Assembly (NCBI GenBank): GCA_030062745.1
Contig: CP099844.1
Coordinates: 19,096,596 to 19,160,595, forward strand
DNA: 64,000 nucleotides
Reading direction: 5' to 3'
DNA from: Capitulum mitella
Taxonomy: Eukaryota > Arthropoda > Thecostraca > Pollicipedomorpha > Pollicipedidae
In this document: in pieces, positions 38,301 to 50,300 of the stretch
Layout: each line of letters begins with the position of its first letter
Numbering within the stretch: the stretch's first letter is position 1
The notes under the pieces: generated by a model
What the model was told of the DNA's origin: nothing
The model's input: only the letters and a program-made list of their open reading frames with translations
Databases searched by the model: none
Made by a program: the position numbers and the translations under genes

Positions 38301-41300
38301 GCCTTCTTTTACATTATGCAAAATAATGTTCTCAAAACAATCTTGCAACTCTCCTCACAGTCACAGCTTTATTTCTCCTGGTTTAAATGAATTGTCCGTC
38401 CTAACGTTTACAGTTACACTCGATTTTCCAACAGAGAGCTCAAGGGTTTCGCCCGATTATCCGCCGAGAGCTGGATGCTCCCGCTCAGTTGTGGTACCTG
38501 ACAGGAGAGGCCCTGGTACTCCGGGGGACAGCGGCACTGTTCCACCTCCTCCACACGGCCCTGCAGCGTATACTGAGGACAGGAGACAACACTGCTGTCG
38601 TGCCTACCCTCCGTGAACAGCACGAGATGTTATGCAAGAGAGTCCTAGCCGACGATATGTACGTCTTAAAAGTCACGGAAAGACAAACAATGGAGTGCTT
38701 GATGTGACGTTTATGTACATCATATTCAGTGTGCAAGCAGAAACCGCGGCTACATCACGCTTTTGCCGCAGGCAATTTCTTAACGGTCGCCAGTATGTTC
38801 AGAGTTAAGTGCTACAGGGAGAAGGAGGAAAAGTAAGCAAACCTTCACCTCCAAGTATCTCAGGGTCAAGGGAAAAGTAACTTGTTTTCCCAAAGTACGG
38901 CATGAAAATTCATGCACTCATTTCAAAATGTGACCAATAACGTATGTAAAGCAAAAGCACGACATACTTGGTGGCGTCTAGTTTAAAAGCTCAGGGCGCA
39001 ATCCCAGCAAAGTGCCCGCAAAGCCTGTCGAACACATCGAAAAACGTTCGTCTCGTGCCACCCCAGAGCGCGCTCGTGCGGCTCCAGCAGCGCCCCGGCT
39101 GTGGCCGGCCGGGCAGCAGGCTCACGGTTGGTATGGCCGTGTCCAGCACCACGTTGCTAATGTGGGTGTAGAGCGGCTCCAGGCCCCCTGCGGCGGCGGC
39201 CGGCCCGGCGGCGGCTGGCGGCGTGGCGCGCACCAGCAGAGCGTCCACCTCGGCCAGCACCTGCATCAGCAGCTCGCGCGTGACGGCCGCGCCCGTCTGG
39301 CCGTCCCGCCAGCCGGCCTCCGGCGACAGCTGCACCGAGTACGAGCCCGGCCTGAAACCAGCGCAGCGTGGCAGCGGCGCCAGCACGGACACGGCGCCAC
39401 CGTCAGCACGGAGGCGAGGAAACAGCGAGATCCGAGCGGCTGGTCTGACGCGACGCGACGACTGTCTACGACCGCTAATCTAGCCAACAACCACTATAAA
39501 ACAGCGGCGACTCTGCGCCTCGCCCGGCTCGCAACGGAGGGGAGGCGCCCACGGCACCTCTCCTCCGGGACAAGCCAGGCTCCTGCACGGTACCCGGCGC
39601 TCCGGACTTAGGGCCGCTGCCGGCTCCTCACCTGCCGTCGGTCTCCGGCGGCGCCGGGTTCTGCCACTCGATCTGGGCGCCGCCGCCGACGATGACGATC
39701 TCAGGGTGGTCGTCGGGCGCGGCGCTCCGCAGGGCCGGGTCCAGCTCCATACGCTGGCGCACCGTCAGTGTGCCGCCGTACGACGCCAGCTGGGTCGAAA
39801 ACGATGACGTCAAACGGCGCCAGCCAGCGTCAGACGGGATCAGACGGCGTCAGAAGGTGTTAAACGGCGTCAGACGACGTCAACCAGCGTTAGGAGGCGT
39901 TAGCCAGCGTCAGACAACATCAGTCAGCGTCAGACGACGTTAGACGGCGTCAGACAACGCTAAACAGCATCATACGGCTGACGTTTGAAATCCAGAAATT
40001 CAGACATGTACAAACCACGCAATGTCATAAGTTCTAATGGTGTGGCGTCGGTCGTGCTATCTTCTGATATCAGCCGTGAAGGACACGATCGCCAGCTGTC
40101 CTGCTGCTCCCTCTGTCGCCAGAGTGCTGGACAGTCCAGCAGAGAGCTCTCGGCACTGGTCAGCAGTGGTCAGTATGTCGGAGCAGCTGGGTGCTGACCT
40201 TGTCGCCGGTGAAGAGATCGGGCAGGGACCAATAGAGCGGAGTTCCCAGCTCGGCCGCCTCCAGGTGGAAGCCGACCTCGTTGTCAGCAGCGCTGAAGTC
40301 GTCCACCTGCTCGCTGGCCACCACGACGTCGCCATCTCTGCCAACAACGCAGGCTGCGTCTCCGCTGATGTGGCATTCCGACAGGTGAGGAGTTTGGAAC
40401 GTCTATGTGAGTTATGGAGCTGGGCCATGCACTGCAGCAGCTGGCAGTGTCAGAGCTCAAACATCGGAAGTGGTCATAAGTGAGCAGCACGAGAAGTTTA
40501 ATGGACACAGACGCAAATTATAAATGAGTACTTAACGTGTGTAACAGAATTAAAGTCGCCAGACGTGGCGAAGCTGGCGATAACCTCTCATGACGTCCAT
40601 TCATTGCCCCAGGAACAAATCAGCGAACGCCGACTTGGACCTCAACATCAACCCTGCCTGGTTGCCATCCTGAATGTCGGCCAGCTGACCTGTTGGCGAC
40701 GCTGAAGCCGTGCTCTTCGTCGACGACCTGCATCGGGAGCTGGGTGCGGTAGACCGGGGCGACAGAGCACTGCTGGCTGACCCCGGAGCAGTAGCAGCGC
40801 GAGCAACCCTCATTCGGGTCCGTGCCGAGACCGAACGAGCCCGGCTGGCATCGGTCACACCGGTCTCCCTGGACATTGGCCTGCGGTGACGATACATCGG
40901 TCATCCTTCACATTGGCCTGTGGTGACGACACACCGGTCTCCCTGGACACTGGCCTGTGGTGACGACACACCGGTCTCCCTGCACACTGGCCTGTGGTGA
41001 CGACACACCGGTCTCCCTGGACACTGGCCTGTGGTGACGACACACCGGTCTCCCTGCACACTGGCCTGTGGTGACGACACACCGATATCCCTGGACACTG
41101 GCCTGTGGTGACGACACACCGGTCTCCCTGCACACTGGCCTGTGGTGACGACACACCGGTCTCCCTGGACACTGGCCTGTGGTGACGACACACCGGTCTC
41201 CCTGGACACTGGCCTGTGGTGGTAGGTATTCCGGTCACGCCGATCACACCCTGTACACTGGCCAGTGATGAGGGATACACGTTGCGGTGACGGGTACAGC

Positions 41301-44300
41301 GGCCTCTCGCTGGACACAGCGCGCTGTGCCGGCGGCGCACGTCTGAGCCGGCCGGCCGCGCTCCCAGCCCTGCACCGGCGGCCCACCTTGCAGGCGCACT
41401 GCAGTCGGGAGTCGCACTCGGCGGTCAGACTGCCGCGCGGGTCGCAGCTGCACTGCCGGCTGGGTCCGGGCCGGCACGGCAGGCCGCGGCTCGGGTCGCC
41501 CGTGTAGCCCGGCAGGCACAGCTCGCACCGCTGGCCGGCCGTGTTCTCGCGGCAGTTCTGCGGCGGCAGGAGCCGGTCACTGGCGGCACGCGGCCGCCGC
41601 CGACAGGCGTCCGTCAGCAGCAGGTGGTGGTCACGAGCGTCGGGCAGCGATCAGCGACGTTCGGCGTGAGTCGTCTGTACACGTCTGGTATATATGGATA
41701 TGTATGGTGACTATAATGGTGGTCACCAGTATGCGCAGGGATTGCTAGGGCACAGCGGCAGCCACCGGCACGCGGCAGCGAGTGGCGATACTGAACTGTA
41801 ACATGTAGAACAATGAACCTTATAGACGTGATCTTAAAAACAAAAGCATGGGTATGACAGACAGCCGCACGTGACTGTGGGCATCGCTGAAAAAGAAACT
41901 ATTTCACGGAGGAAAAACAAAACCGTTTGAAACGCCATATTATTACAGAGGGCATGACGGGCTGCTTACCAGGCACTCTCCCGTCTCCGCGTCACACTCG
42001 TTACTCCGGCCGCCGCATTCACACTGCACACACTGTCTCAGGTAGAGGCCGCTCAGCGAACGGGTGTAGCCCACGTCACAGTCCTCGCACGACAAACCCT
42101 GCAACACAACAGTGAACATCGTCAGTAACGTGCAGCCCACGTCACAGTCCTCTCACGACAAACCGTGCAGCACAACAAATGACGTCATTAAGGTGCAGCC
42201 CATGTGATAGTTCTTGCATGACAAAACCTGCAACAGAACAATCAAAGGGCTCAGTAAGGCGTTCACAACTTCGCAAACTCGCAGGAAAAAGCCCGGCAAC
42301 ACGACGCAATCAGCACGGTGTAGCCCGAGTCTCACAACTCAAAGAACAACTCTGCAACGGAAAGCAGAAAGAACTCAGCAACCTGCAACCCAATATTCCC
42401 ACTATACAGTCCATCAAACTGTCCTCGACACTGTTCCACGATCGCGTCGCGTCCTTTGCAGGGAGCAGCCGGCAAATTTTATGATCAACACTCTGCCGGC
42501 CAGCCGTCTGTCAATCGATGGCACTATTCCCTGGTATCCGGGGCCGGGCCGGGCGGGGGCGTACCCTGTATCCGGGCGGGGACGTACCCTGTATCCGGGC
42601 GGGCAGATGCACTGCTCCACGGCGTACGCCCGCTCCTGTCCAGTGGGTCGCGGCGAGGCCACGTCGAGCTCCACATTGGCTAGCCTGTCCGCGGAAACGC
42701 AGGTCAATTGTCGCCCAGTCACAGCCCAGAGGCAGGCGACGCCACAGCGGACATGTCGCTCAGTGTCGAGCACTGTGAGAGACGCGTGGTAGAAGCCAAC
42801 ATATCGGACCTTTCTGACGGTAAATAAGACCAGTATTCACCGCACTGTGTTACAGTTGCTGGTTGCGTAAAGGTCTAATGTAGTGTCGACGATTGCCACT
42901 CACGTCATCCATACCGCACACTACGGACCATCGCCATTATCTCAGTACCCAACCAACCATCAGCCCTGACCCTGAGCAGCCATCAACCCTGATCCAGCCA
43001 TCGGCCTTCCTCACATCGCCTGGGTGGCGGCCGGACTGTTGGCGGCCTTGATGATGATGTAGTCGAGATCGGCCAGCGCCATCAGCAGGTGCTCCCGATC
43101 CACGGGCCCGCCATCGTCGCGCCGCCACGCCTGCTCGCGGATCGGCACCTCCAGTCGCGTGGCCGCGTTGGCCGGCACGCCGCCGGCCGTCACGTGCATC
43201 AGACGAACGTCGTTACCCTGGCAACGACAGCGGGTGGTGAGGACGGTCCTCCATCCTCTTGATGACATATTTTGGCGTTAATTGACAGTATAAAGGAAAA
43301 TGCGGTAAAAGGACAATATGCAGACGACGTAGACGGGGAGGGAGTGCTCGCATCGACAATCCTCGTAGGTAGGTAGTGGTAGGTAGTGTGCACGTGGTGG
43401 TGAAGCACGTAGGTAGTGAAGCACGTGACCAAACGTTGCAGCACGGAATTGATAGGAAAAACTCACGAAGATTTCGATGTCTGGGTATTGGCCGTATGTT
43501 TGTCCCTGTCCGTCCGACGAGTAACTCTGGGTGAAGCGAAGGAAGCCGCCATAGGATGTGACCTTGTCGCCCAAGAACCGGGCAGGCAAGTCCCAGTATA
43601 GGGGCTGTAACCAGACAGTCATTGTCAATCGGAGAGGTCACCTCGTCAACGAGAAGCCGAGCAGGCAGGTCCCGGTGCGGTGGCTGGAACAAGGCAGTCA
43701 TTTTCAGACGGAGAGATCATCTCGTCGTCCAGGAAGAGAACAGTTAAGTCCCAGTGCAGAGGCTGGAGGCGGATTGACTTAGCCTATCTCGGACTATCAG
43801 CTGCCGTACTTGGCGTCCAGCCGGCGTACAACGGCTAGAAACGGACCGACGTCTCTAACACAAAACAGTTCAGAATTCATCTTCCCGGAAAATGGTCGAA
43901 GATGGCACACGTAAATCCTTGTCGACAGCCTTGAAGCCCTGACCATCTGCACCTGACTGAAACTAGCAGAAGCTAAAACAAACGTTTCCATTTCGGCCCC
44001 AAACCAGACGTTTTTCGGGATGCCACCAACGCTGAGATAACCCGGTAGGGATGCGATTGGCTTGACCGCAAAGTCGGTCAGCTGCTCATCCACAGTGCTC
44101 GGCAGGCGTCGGCAGCCTCAAACAGCCGGCCGCGCCGCCGCCGCCGCCGCCGCCGCCGACCGGGCTCGGAAACTGCCCTCACCCCGCCGGTGCCACGGTC
44201 CAGCTGCTTGAACACGAGCTGCCGGCTGGCCAGGTCGACGCTGACGCCGTCGTACTCGGTCTCCCCGAGGTAGTCGGCCATGGTGACGCCGTGGGACTCG

Positions 44301-47300
44301 CTGGTGAACACGGCCGACTCCTGGGGACAAGGCACGTCCGCTGCCGGTCACTGGCTGATGTGCCGCTCCGATGTCTATCCATAAGTCTTTAGTCCAGTCA
44401 TATGTTCAGTGCCGACTCATAAGATGGGGCAAGCGATGACGAGCATGAGAAGGAACGCTGGGCTAGTGATATTTCATATCGACTCCAGGAGCTCGATTAC
44501 TACGTAAGGAGTGATTTCAGAAATTTTGCGATAGTTCTGTACTGGTTTATCTAGGCTCCCAGGCTTGAACATAAAACACTAAGCTGTCTGTTGATTCAGC
44601 AAAAAATAGACCTGTAACCACCACACATGCTCATCTGAATTTGTTTCCGTAAGTGGTAACGCTAGGTTACTTAGCGTCTGAATTTTACCGCGGTGAAGGC
44701 TCGTCACATTATTATTCTTGAAGTATGTAACCATAATCGTTTAGTCCTATGTTGCTTATTCGCAGTTAAGTGGGAACATCGGAGCAAAACGGGACACACA
44801 GCAGAAAGCGAGCGTTGCACCAACCTGCCGACGGTGCCAGTCGGATGAGCTGCACTGGTCGGTGACGCCCATGCAGAAGCAGTTGATGCAGCCGTGCTGG
44901 TTCTCTTCACTGAGGTGGAAGGCGCGCGCCACGCATCTGTCACACCGGCGGCCCGTCACAAACTCCTGCGGCAGACAGCAGAGCTCGGATCAGCCGCAGC
45001 AGACGGCAAACTTGGGATCAACCCAGCCATATTGTGAATCATGGGATCAACTGCAACAGACGTCAGTGAACAAATTTGGAACAGCCCTCGGGAAACGACA
45101 GAGTTGGGCAAAAGAGGTCGGGCTCGTCGCGTTATTGTCAAAGCTGGATCAACCGCGGCAGGATGACAGAAACTGGATCAGTTGCAAATGACGGCGGGTC
45201 AGATGTAAGACTTTGCTTTGAAGGCAGACGGCGGTGTGGCCAGACACCGAGCGTCCGACTGCCACCGGGGAAACGGCGGGCCCGAGCCTAAGAGATCGTG
45301 TCAGCAGAACATCTTGAAGCAGTCAATGGGTAAACGAGATTAAAGAGGACGGTTTTGGTCCGTTCATGCCGATTATGTTTACATTTTGGTTTCCTGGCCC
45401 CACAAAATCAACCACGATATTATTATTCAACAAATTTCAGCGTGCAAACCACCCGCCAGAGACAAAAATATCTCAGTCACAAGCTGTAGAGCATACATGT
45501 CTACACACGCTGCCACACAAACCCTAGGTCTCGTCACAATTAATCCGGCACCACCTGGTGTGTTTTTGTACCGCGACTACCTCCAAGTGTGTCAAAAAAG
45601 GCACCCCCTTCTGTCGTAGGATCTGACCGTCGGATCTAAACCGGTCTACCACCAATCGATGGTCTTGAGTCTTGCAATTTAGAAAATATTGTGTTAGCCC
45701 TGTTCACATGACTGATGACGTCACAGGTCACGTAAAACGTGATCGAAAAAACTGACATCGGTCTGTATTTCATATCATCGGTAATTATGGTTTCAGAGCC
45801 ATTAATTGGGCATCAAAAGAAAACTCACGCTCTTCTGCATCAGATGCGTGCCAAAATGTTAAAAAATGCCACGTTGAGGTCAACCTAGGTTAGGCGAAAT
45901 ATTGGTCTTGCTTTATGCGTCAAAGATCGATACGTACTCACAGCCGTTTTGATCTACGTGACAGGAAGAATAAAAGTAAAACTTTCTTATGGTCAGTTTT
46001 GCATTATCTGCGTTTCATCCAGTCAAGGTCAGTCTAGGTCAGGTCAGACAAGGTTGCATTATTCTTACTGAAAAAGGGCAAACATTACTCGTTGCGATTC
46101 TTATCTGCGTCAACCACAGAATTGAAATAACATCTCATGATCATTAAATATGCTCTGTCTGCGCTTTAGAGGGTCGAGGTCAAGCCAAGTTATGACAAAT
46201 GGTCATTTTTCTTTTTCTGACTAAGAACAATAATTGTTCTTTGCTGCTACTGAACGATCTTCCTCAGACAATGTTGTATTTCATTTCGTTTTGACATCTG
46301 CCTGACGTGACCTGACCTGACATGACCTGACGTTGCATTTGGTGAACTTTGCTAAGAAGCGCATATAGATTTGCTTGTCCGACTTGAACGATGGGGAAAG
46401 TCAGCGGCAACAACTTCTATGAACCACAAAGTGAATTAGTCCAATTGTCATCATGCATGTGACCTAGCATGCATTGTTGACATATTACGACTGTATATCC
46501 TTTTGGAGACCGTTTCCTTTGCAAATCCAAATAAACCATGCATTGTACTGGCAAATATAAAAAACCAAGCATGTTCGCGCCACCGCCTGAACAGGCACAA
46601 ACAAGCATGCAAGGATACATTTGTGACGTCATATCTCCATGACCTGAACTGGCAGAAGAATGGTTTTGATGTTAAAATATGTACAGTCAGCTGATGTAAA
46701 GGTACTGAAAATTTGGTTGGGCTGACTCTAACAGTTCAGAAGTTCTTCAAGAAAACCGACGGGGGTGTCCTATTTGACACCCTCAGGCGGTGCCGTGTTA
46801 AGCGATGCACGGCAAAGAAGTACTTGTTCGGTCATTTGGTCCTAGCGCCTTCATTATTTAGGTCATGACATAAAACATACATATACCTATATGACGGGAA
46901 ATGTGTCTTTTACATCATGGTCTAAATAATGCAGGTACTGTACGAAAGCTTCTGCAAAGTGATGGAACATAACGATGTCCATGTCCGTGCAAAAAAAAAC
47001 AAGGTCGGTGGTCGAAGCGCGTCAGTGGGTAAACGTGGTCAAAAAGAACGGTTTTGGTCAGTTTATGAAAATAATGTTTACAGTCTGGTCTCCTGATCCC
47101 ACGAAATCAGCTGCGATGTTGTCACGGCCTAAATAGTGCAGGTGCAATAAGAAAGCTTGTACAAGGTGATAGAATGTCACAATGTCCGTCCATGTGCGTG
47201 CAAAAAATGAGATCGGTGCAGATGACCGAGTATGACGTTGCAGTTCCAATCGATGACTTAGGATATGTCAGTACACGGACCAGCCGAGGAAAACGTCAGT

Positions 47301-50300
47301 GTGTGCACAAGGTCAAACGAGCTGGGACCTCGGCCGCTCCAGGGTACCAGCATCACGTCCCAGATCCTGCTGAATTTGGCGAAGGAAAAGGGCACATCCG
47401 GAGCAGGTCTCCGATAAGCGGCGCAGACCGAGAAGCTCCGGCCGGAGCGACTCACTAACTATTACACATAATTTTTCGAGTGTAAGGTACATACGGACTT
47501 TTCTTACAGTGGCGGACCTGGGAAAATGCTGAATGCGCGAACTTGCGAGGTCAAAACTAGGGATGCGTCGGTTCGGGATTCTTGTGACCCGACTGGACAT
47601 CGGATATGACGGGTTGGAGTGCCGGGTATCCGGTCGGGTACCGGATAATATGGTTCCCTGTTGTTATCTACTATTTGTTGCTGAAAAATGGAATGAAAAG
47701 ACTGACCTGAAAAAGAGGGATCTGAAAAACTGAAAAATATTGAACAAAAGATATCAACAGTTTGTTGTGAGTTTTCCACATGTTTCATTGCAAGAAAAGA
47801 ATAGACAAAGAACACAGCGATGACAGAGGAGCACACCATCTCTAACTTTAGGCAAAAGGCAAAGGCTCCAGAATACGCAGAATGTCATAGCACTTGGAAT
47901 ACCTAGAATACCTGCCTTGATAAGCATTCTACAAAATTGCTTATGTATGTTCACTGAAGCATATTGTTCCTTAATGCATTTGTACAAGAATATCTGAGAC
48001 AGACAAAAACGTTTGGAAAACAGAAAGATGATGCACCACGAAATGGGTTGCCGAACATATGCTGGCTGTTGCTGTACTTGTTGAGCTTGAGTCCCACCCT
48101 TATTAATTATGTTTCAACCCTTCCGACATAAGAAGAAAAAGTAGTGCTCCAGACGGACCTAGGGACTGTCAGTTACATCGACAATCAATCTAACAAGGTA
48201 CGCTGCTCATGAAACAGTTTCGTAGATTAGAACATTAGACATTAGAACGTATCGATCGTGCACCGGAAGGTCAAATACTTAGCAATATCCGGCCGGGTCA
48301 CATAAATATCCGGCCAGATACCTGATACCGGATAATCCCAAATATCCGGCCAGATATTCGGCCGGAGCGGATATCCGGTGCATTCCTAGTCAAAATGATA
48401 CTAAAGTTGCCTGATTTACCCTCCTCAGATCCTGAACCAACAGCACGAAAGCACAAAATAGTTTGGCATTATGACGAAATGAAATCTGGCGAACTTTTCA
48501 ATCACCCCTACGATGTTTTTTGGCCTAAACCCCCCCCCCCCTCCCCCCAATACGTTGTAACCTTCCAAAACTGGCCGGTCGGATCCATCTTGATTACCCC
48601 AACGCAGGCTTTTGGTTCTATAGCCGTGATTTGCCGTTGCTGGTGCATGCTATAACACTTATCAGCATGAGTGTAGCAGCTCATAAGACAGGCAGGGCGG
48701 AGGCCCTGCCAACTTGGAGGTACCAGACGCCAGCTAGAGGATTTTAACACAGATTCTACAGTGTAGGGAAAGAAGTCACCTCTAGATGTCCCTGGCCCTA
48801 TGAACATTAAAAACGGTGTAACGCCCGTATCGTTCCGGATAAAATTAAAAACGAAACGTCATGGATCCGCACTGGAGATGATAAATGCGCCTCATATTTG
48901 ATAACACGGCTGTCCTTTTGGTCAAAAATATTCGACCATAAGTATTGGTCTAGACTGAAAGTATTGTCTGCTACTGGAGCCATAAAAAAATGCCATGATT
49001 AGGTGCTCTGAATCACCCACGAAACAGGGAGAGCTACTGACCTTACACTCGCAGAGTCCTGTCCTGGGGTCAGGGTCGTCCGTCAGCGACCCGACCGGGT
49101 TGCACTCGCCACCTGCCGGGTCATTGCAGGGATCAAATGAGTCATCCCGTCATATGAAGAGTCTCTCAACCTCGCGGAGGTTTTATGAGGTATCCACGCC
49201 TACAAAAGCACGGCACTGCAGTCGCTGGCGTTCTGTGGGACCAGCGGCCGCGGCCGCCTGGTCTCCGCGCCTGCAGGCTCTCAGACGACAGACTGAGCAT
49301 TTGTCCACCTCGTATGGGTCAGACGCCGACTCTGTTTGTCCTTTTGAAATATTTTCAGAAAAACCACGCGCTTCAGGCATAAACTTACCTTCGGTATCAG
49401 CAGCTTCTCTGGGGCGGATCGGGGGGGGGAGAGAAAAGGCTATCACCCAAAGACCAGGGTCGGACAAAACACTTCGCATTTGTCCGATGACAGAGATAAG
49501 AAAGTAGATAACAGGGACGTATGAGCATTCAGAAAAAGTGGGGGGAGGGCAGGCAAGGACGCTTTTCCTCGTGGGGCTAATGTTAAATTTCCTAAAACGT
49601 AGGGTGCCACGGCTCCCCTGGCCCCTCTCCGTTCATAAGCCCGTGAAAGACAACAGCGGACCGGCGGATACCGGTCCCACTCTGACCTTTGACACACGGC
49701 TGTCCCCGCGTCGGCTGACCCCTGTAGCCCGGGGCGCACTTCTGACAGCGGCGACCCACGTGACCCGGGTCACAATTGCAGGTCACCTGGTCGTCGGCGT
49801 CCAGGTAACAGGTCCTCCCGAACCTGGGAGCGCCAATACGTCCGGTCAGACTCTGCTCAGGAGCAGATGATGCGGTTGTTCATGTACGATATCTTAATGT
49901 TTGCATCACATGCGTACACATGGAATCTTTCATCCGTATAAGCATGTCATAGATAATGTTTCGGTTTGGAACTTGACGCGATTTTTGCTTTCCGAAGTAG
50001 AAATGTTAATAAGTTAATAAGACAAGACATCAGTCCACTTTTTGACCCGATTCAGCCCGTGGAAGCAAAACATTGGATTGGTTTATAACTAAGAAGAACA
50101 CAGAATTCTTTGCTATGGTCGACCGCAAGCATCTGGTTGGCTTTGACTTTGTTTGACAGGTTTGACTGGACCAATAATTTATAAATTTCGTAAACATCTA
50201 GGACATTTTTAATCCATATGACGTCTGAGTATCGTGAAATGTAAGTTATTCAGATGAGCCAGACTGGTCTTTTACTGCCAAAATTCTGAACAAGCCTCTG

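Noticed and set aside
40880..41255. Regular 37-bp direct repeats that resemble a CRISPR array
   Set aside because: The units are contiguous with no unique spacers, derive from a splice acceptor, and the DNA is eukaryotic.
40855..41386. Three overlapping minus-strand frames of up to 161 codons with repeated Cys/Arg/Gly motifs
   Set aside because: They only read through the 37-bp intronic repeat in three frames; none joins the perlecan phase except the true exon start at 40880.
43015..43701. Minus-strand frames between laminin-IV exons suggesting an extra exon
   Set aside because: They are readings through decayed 79-bp acceptor copies, with frame shifts between copies.
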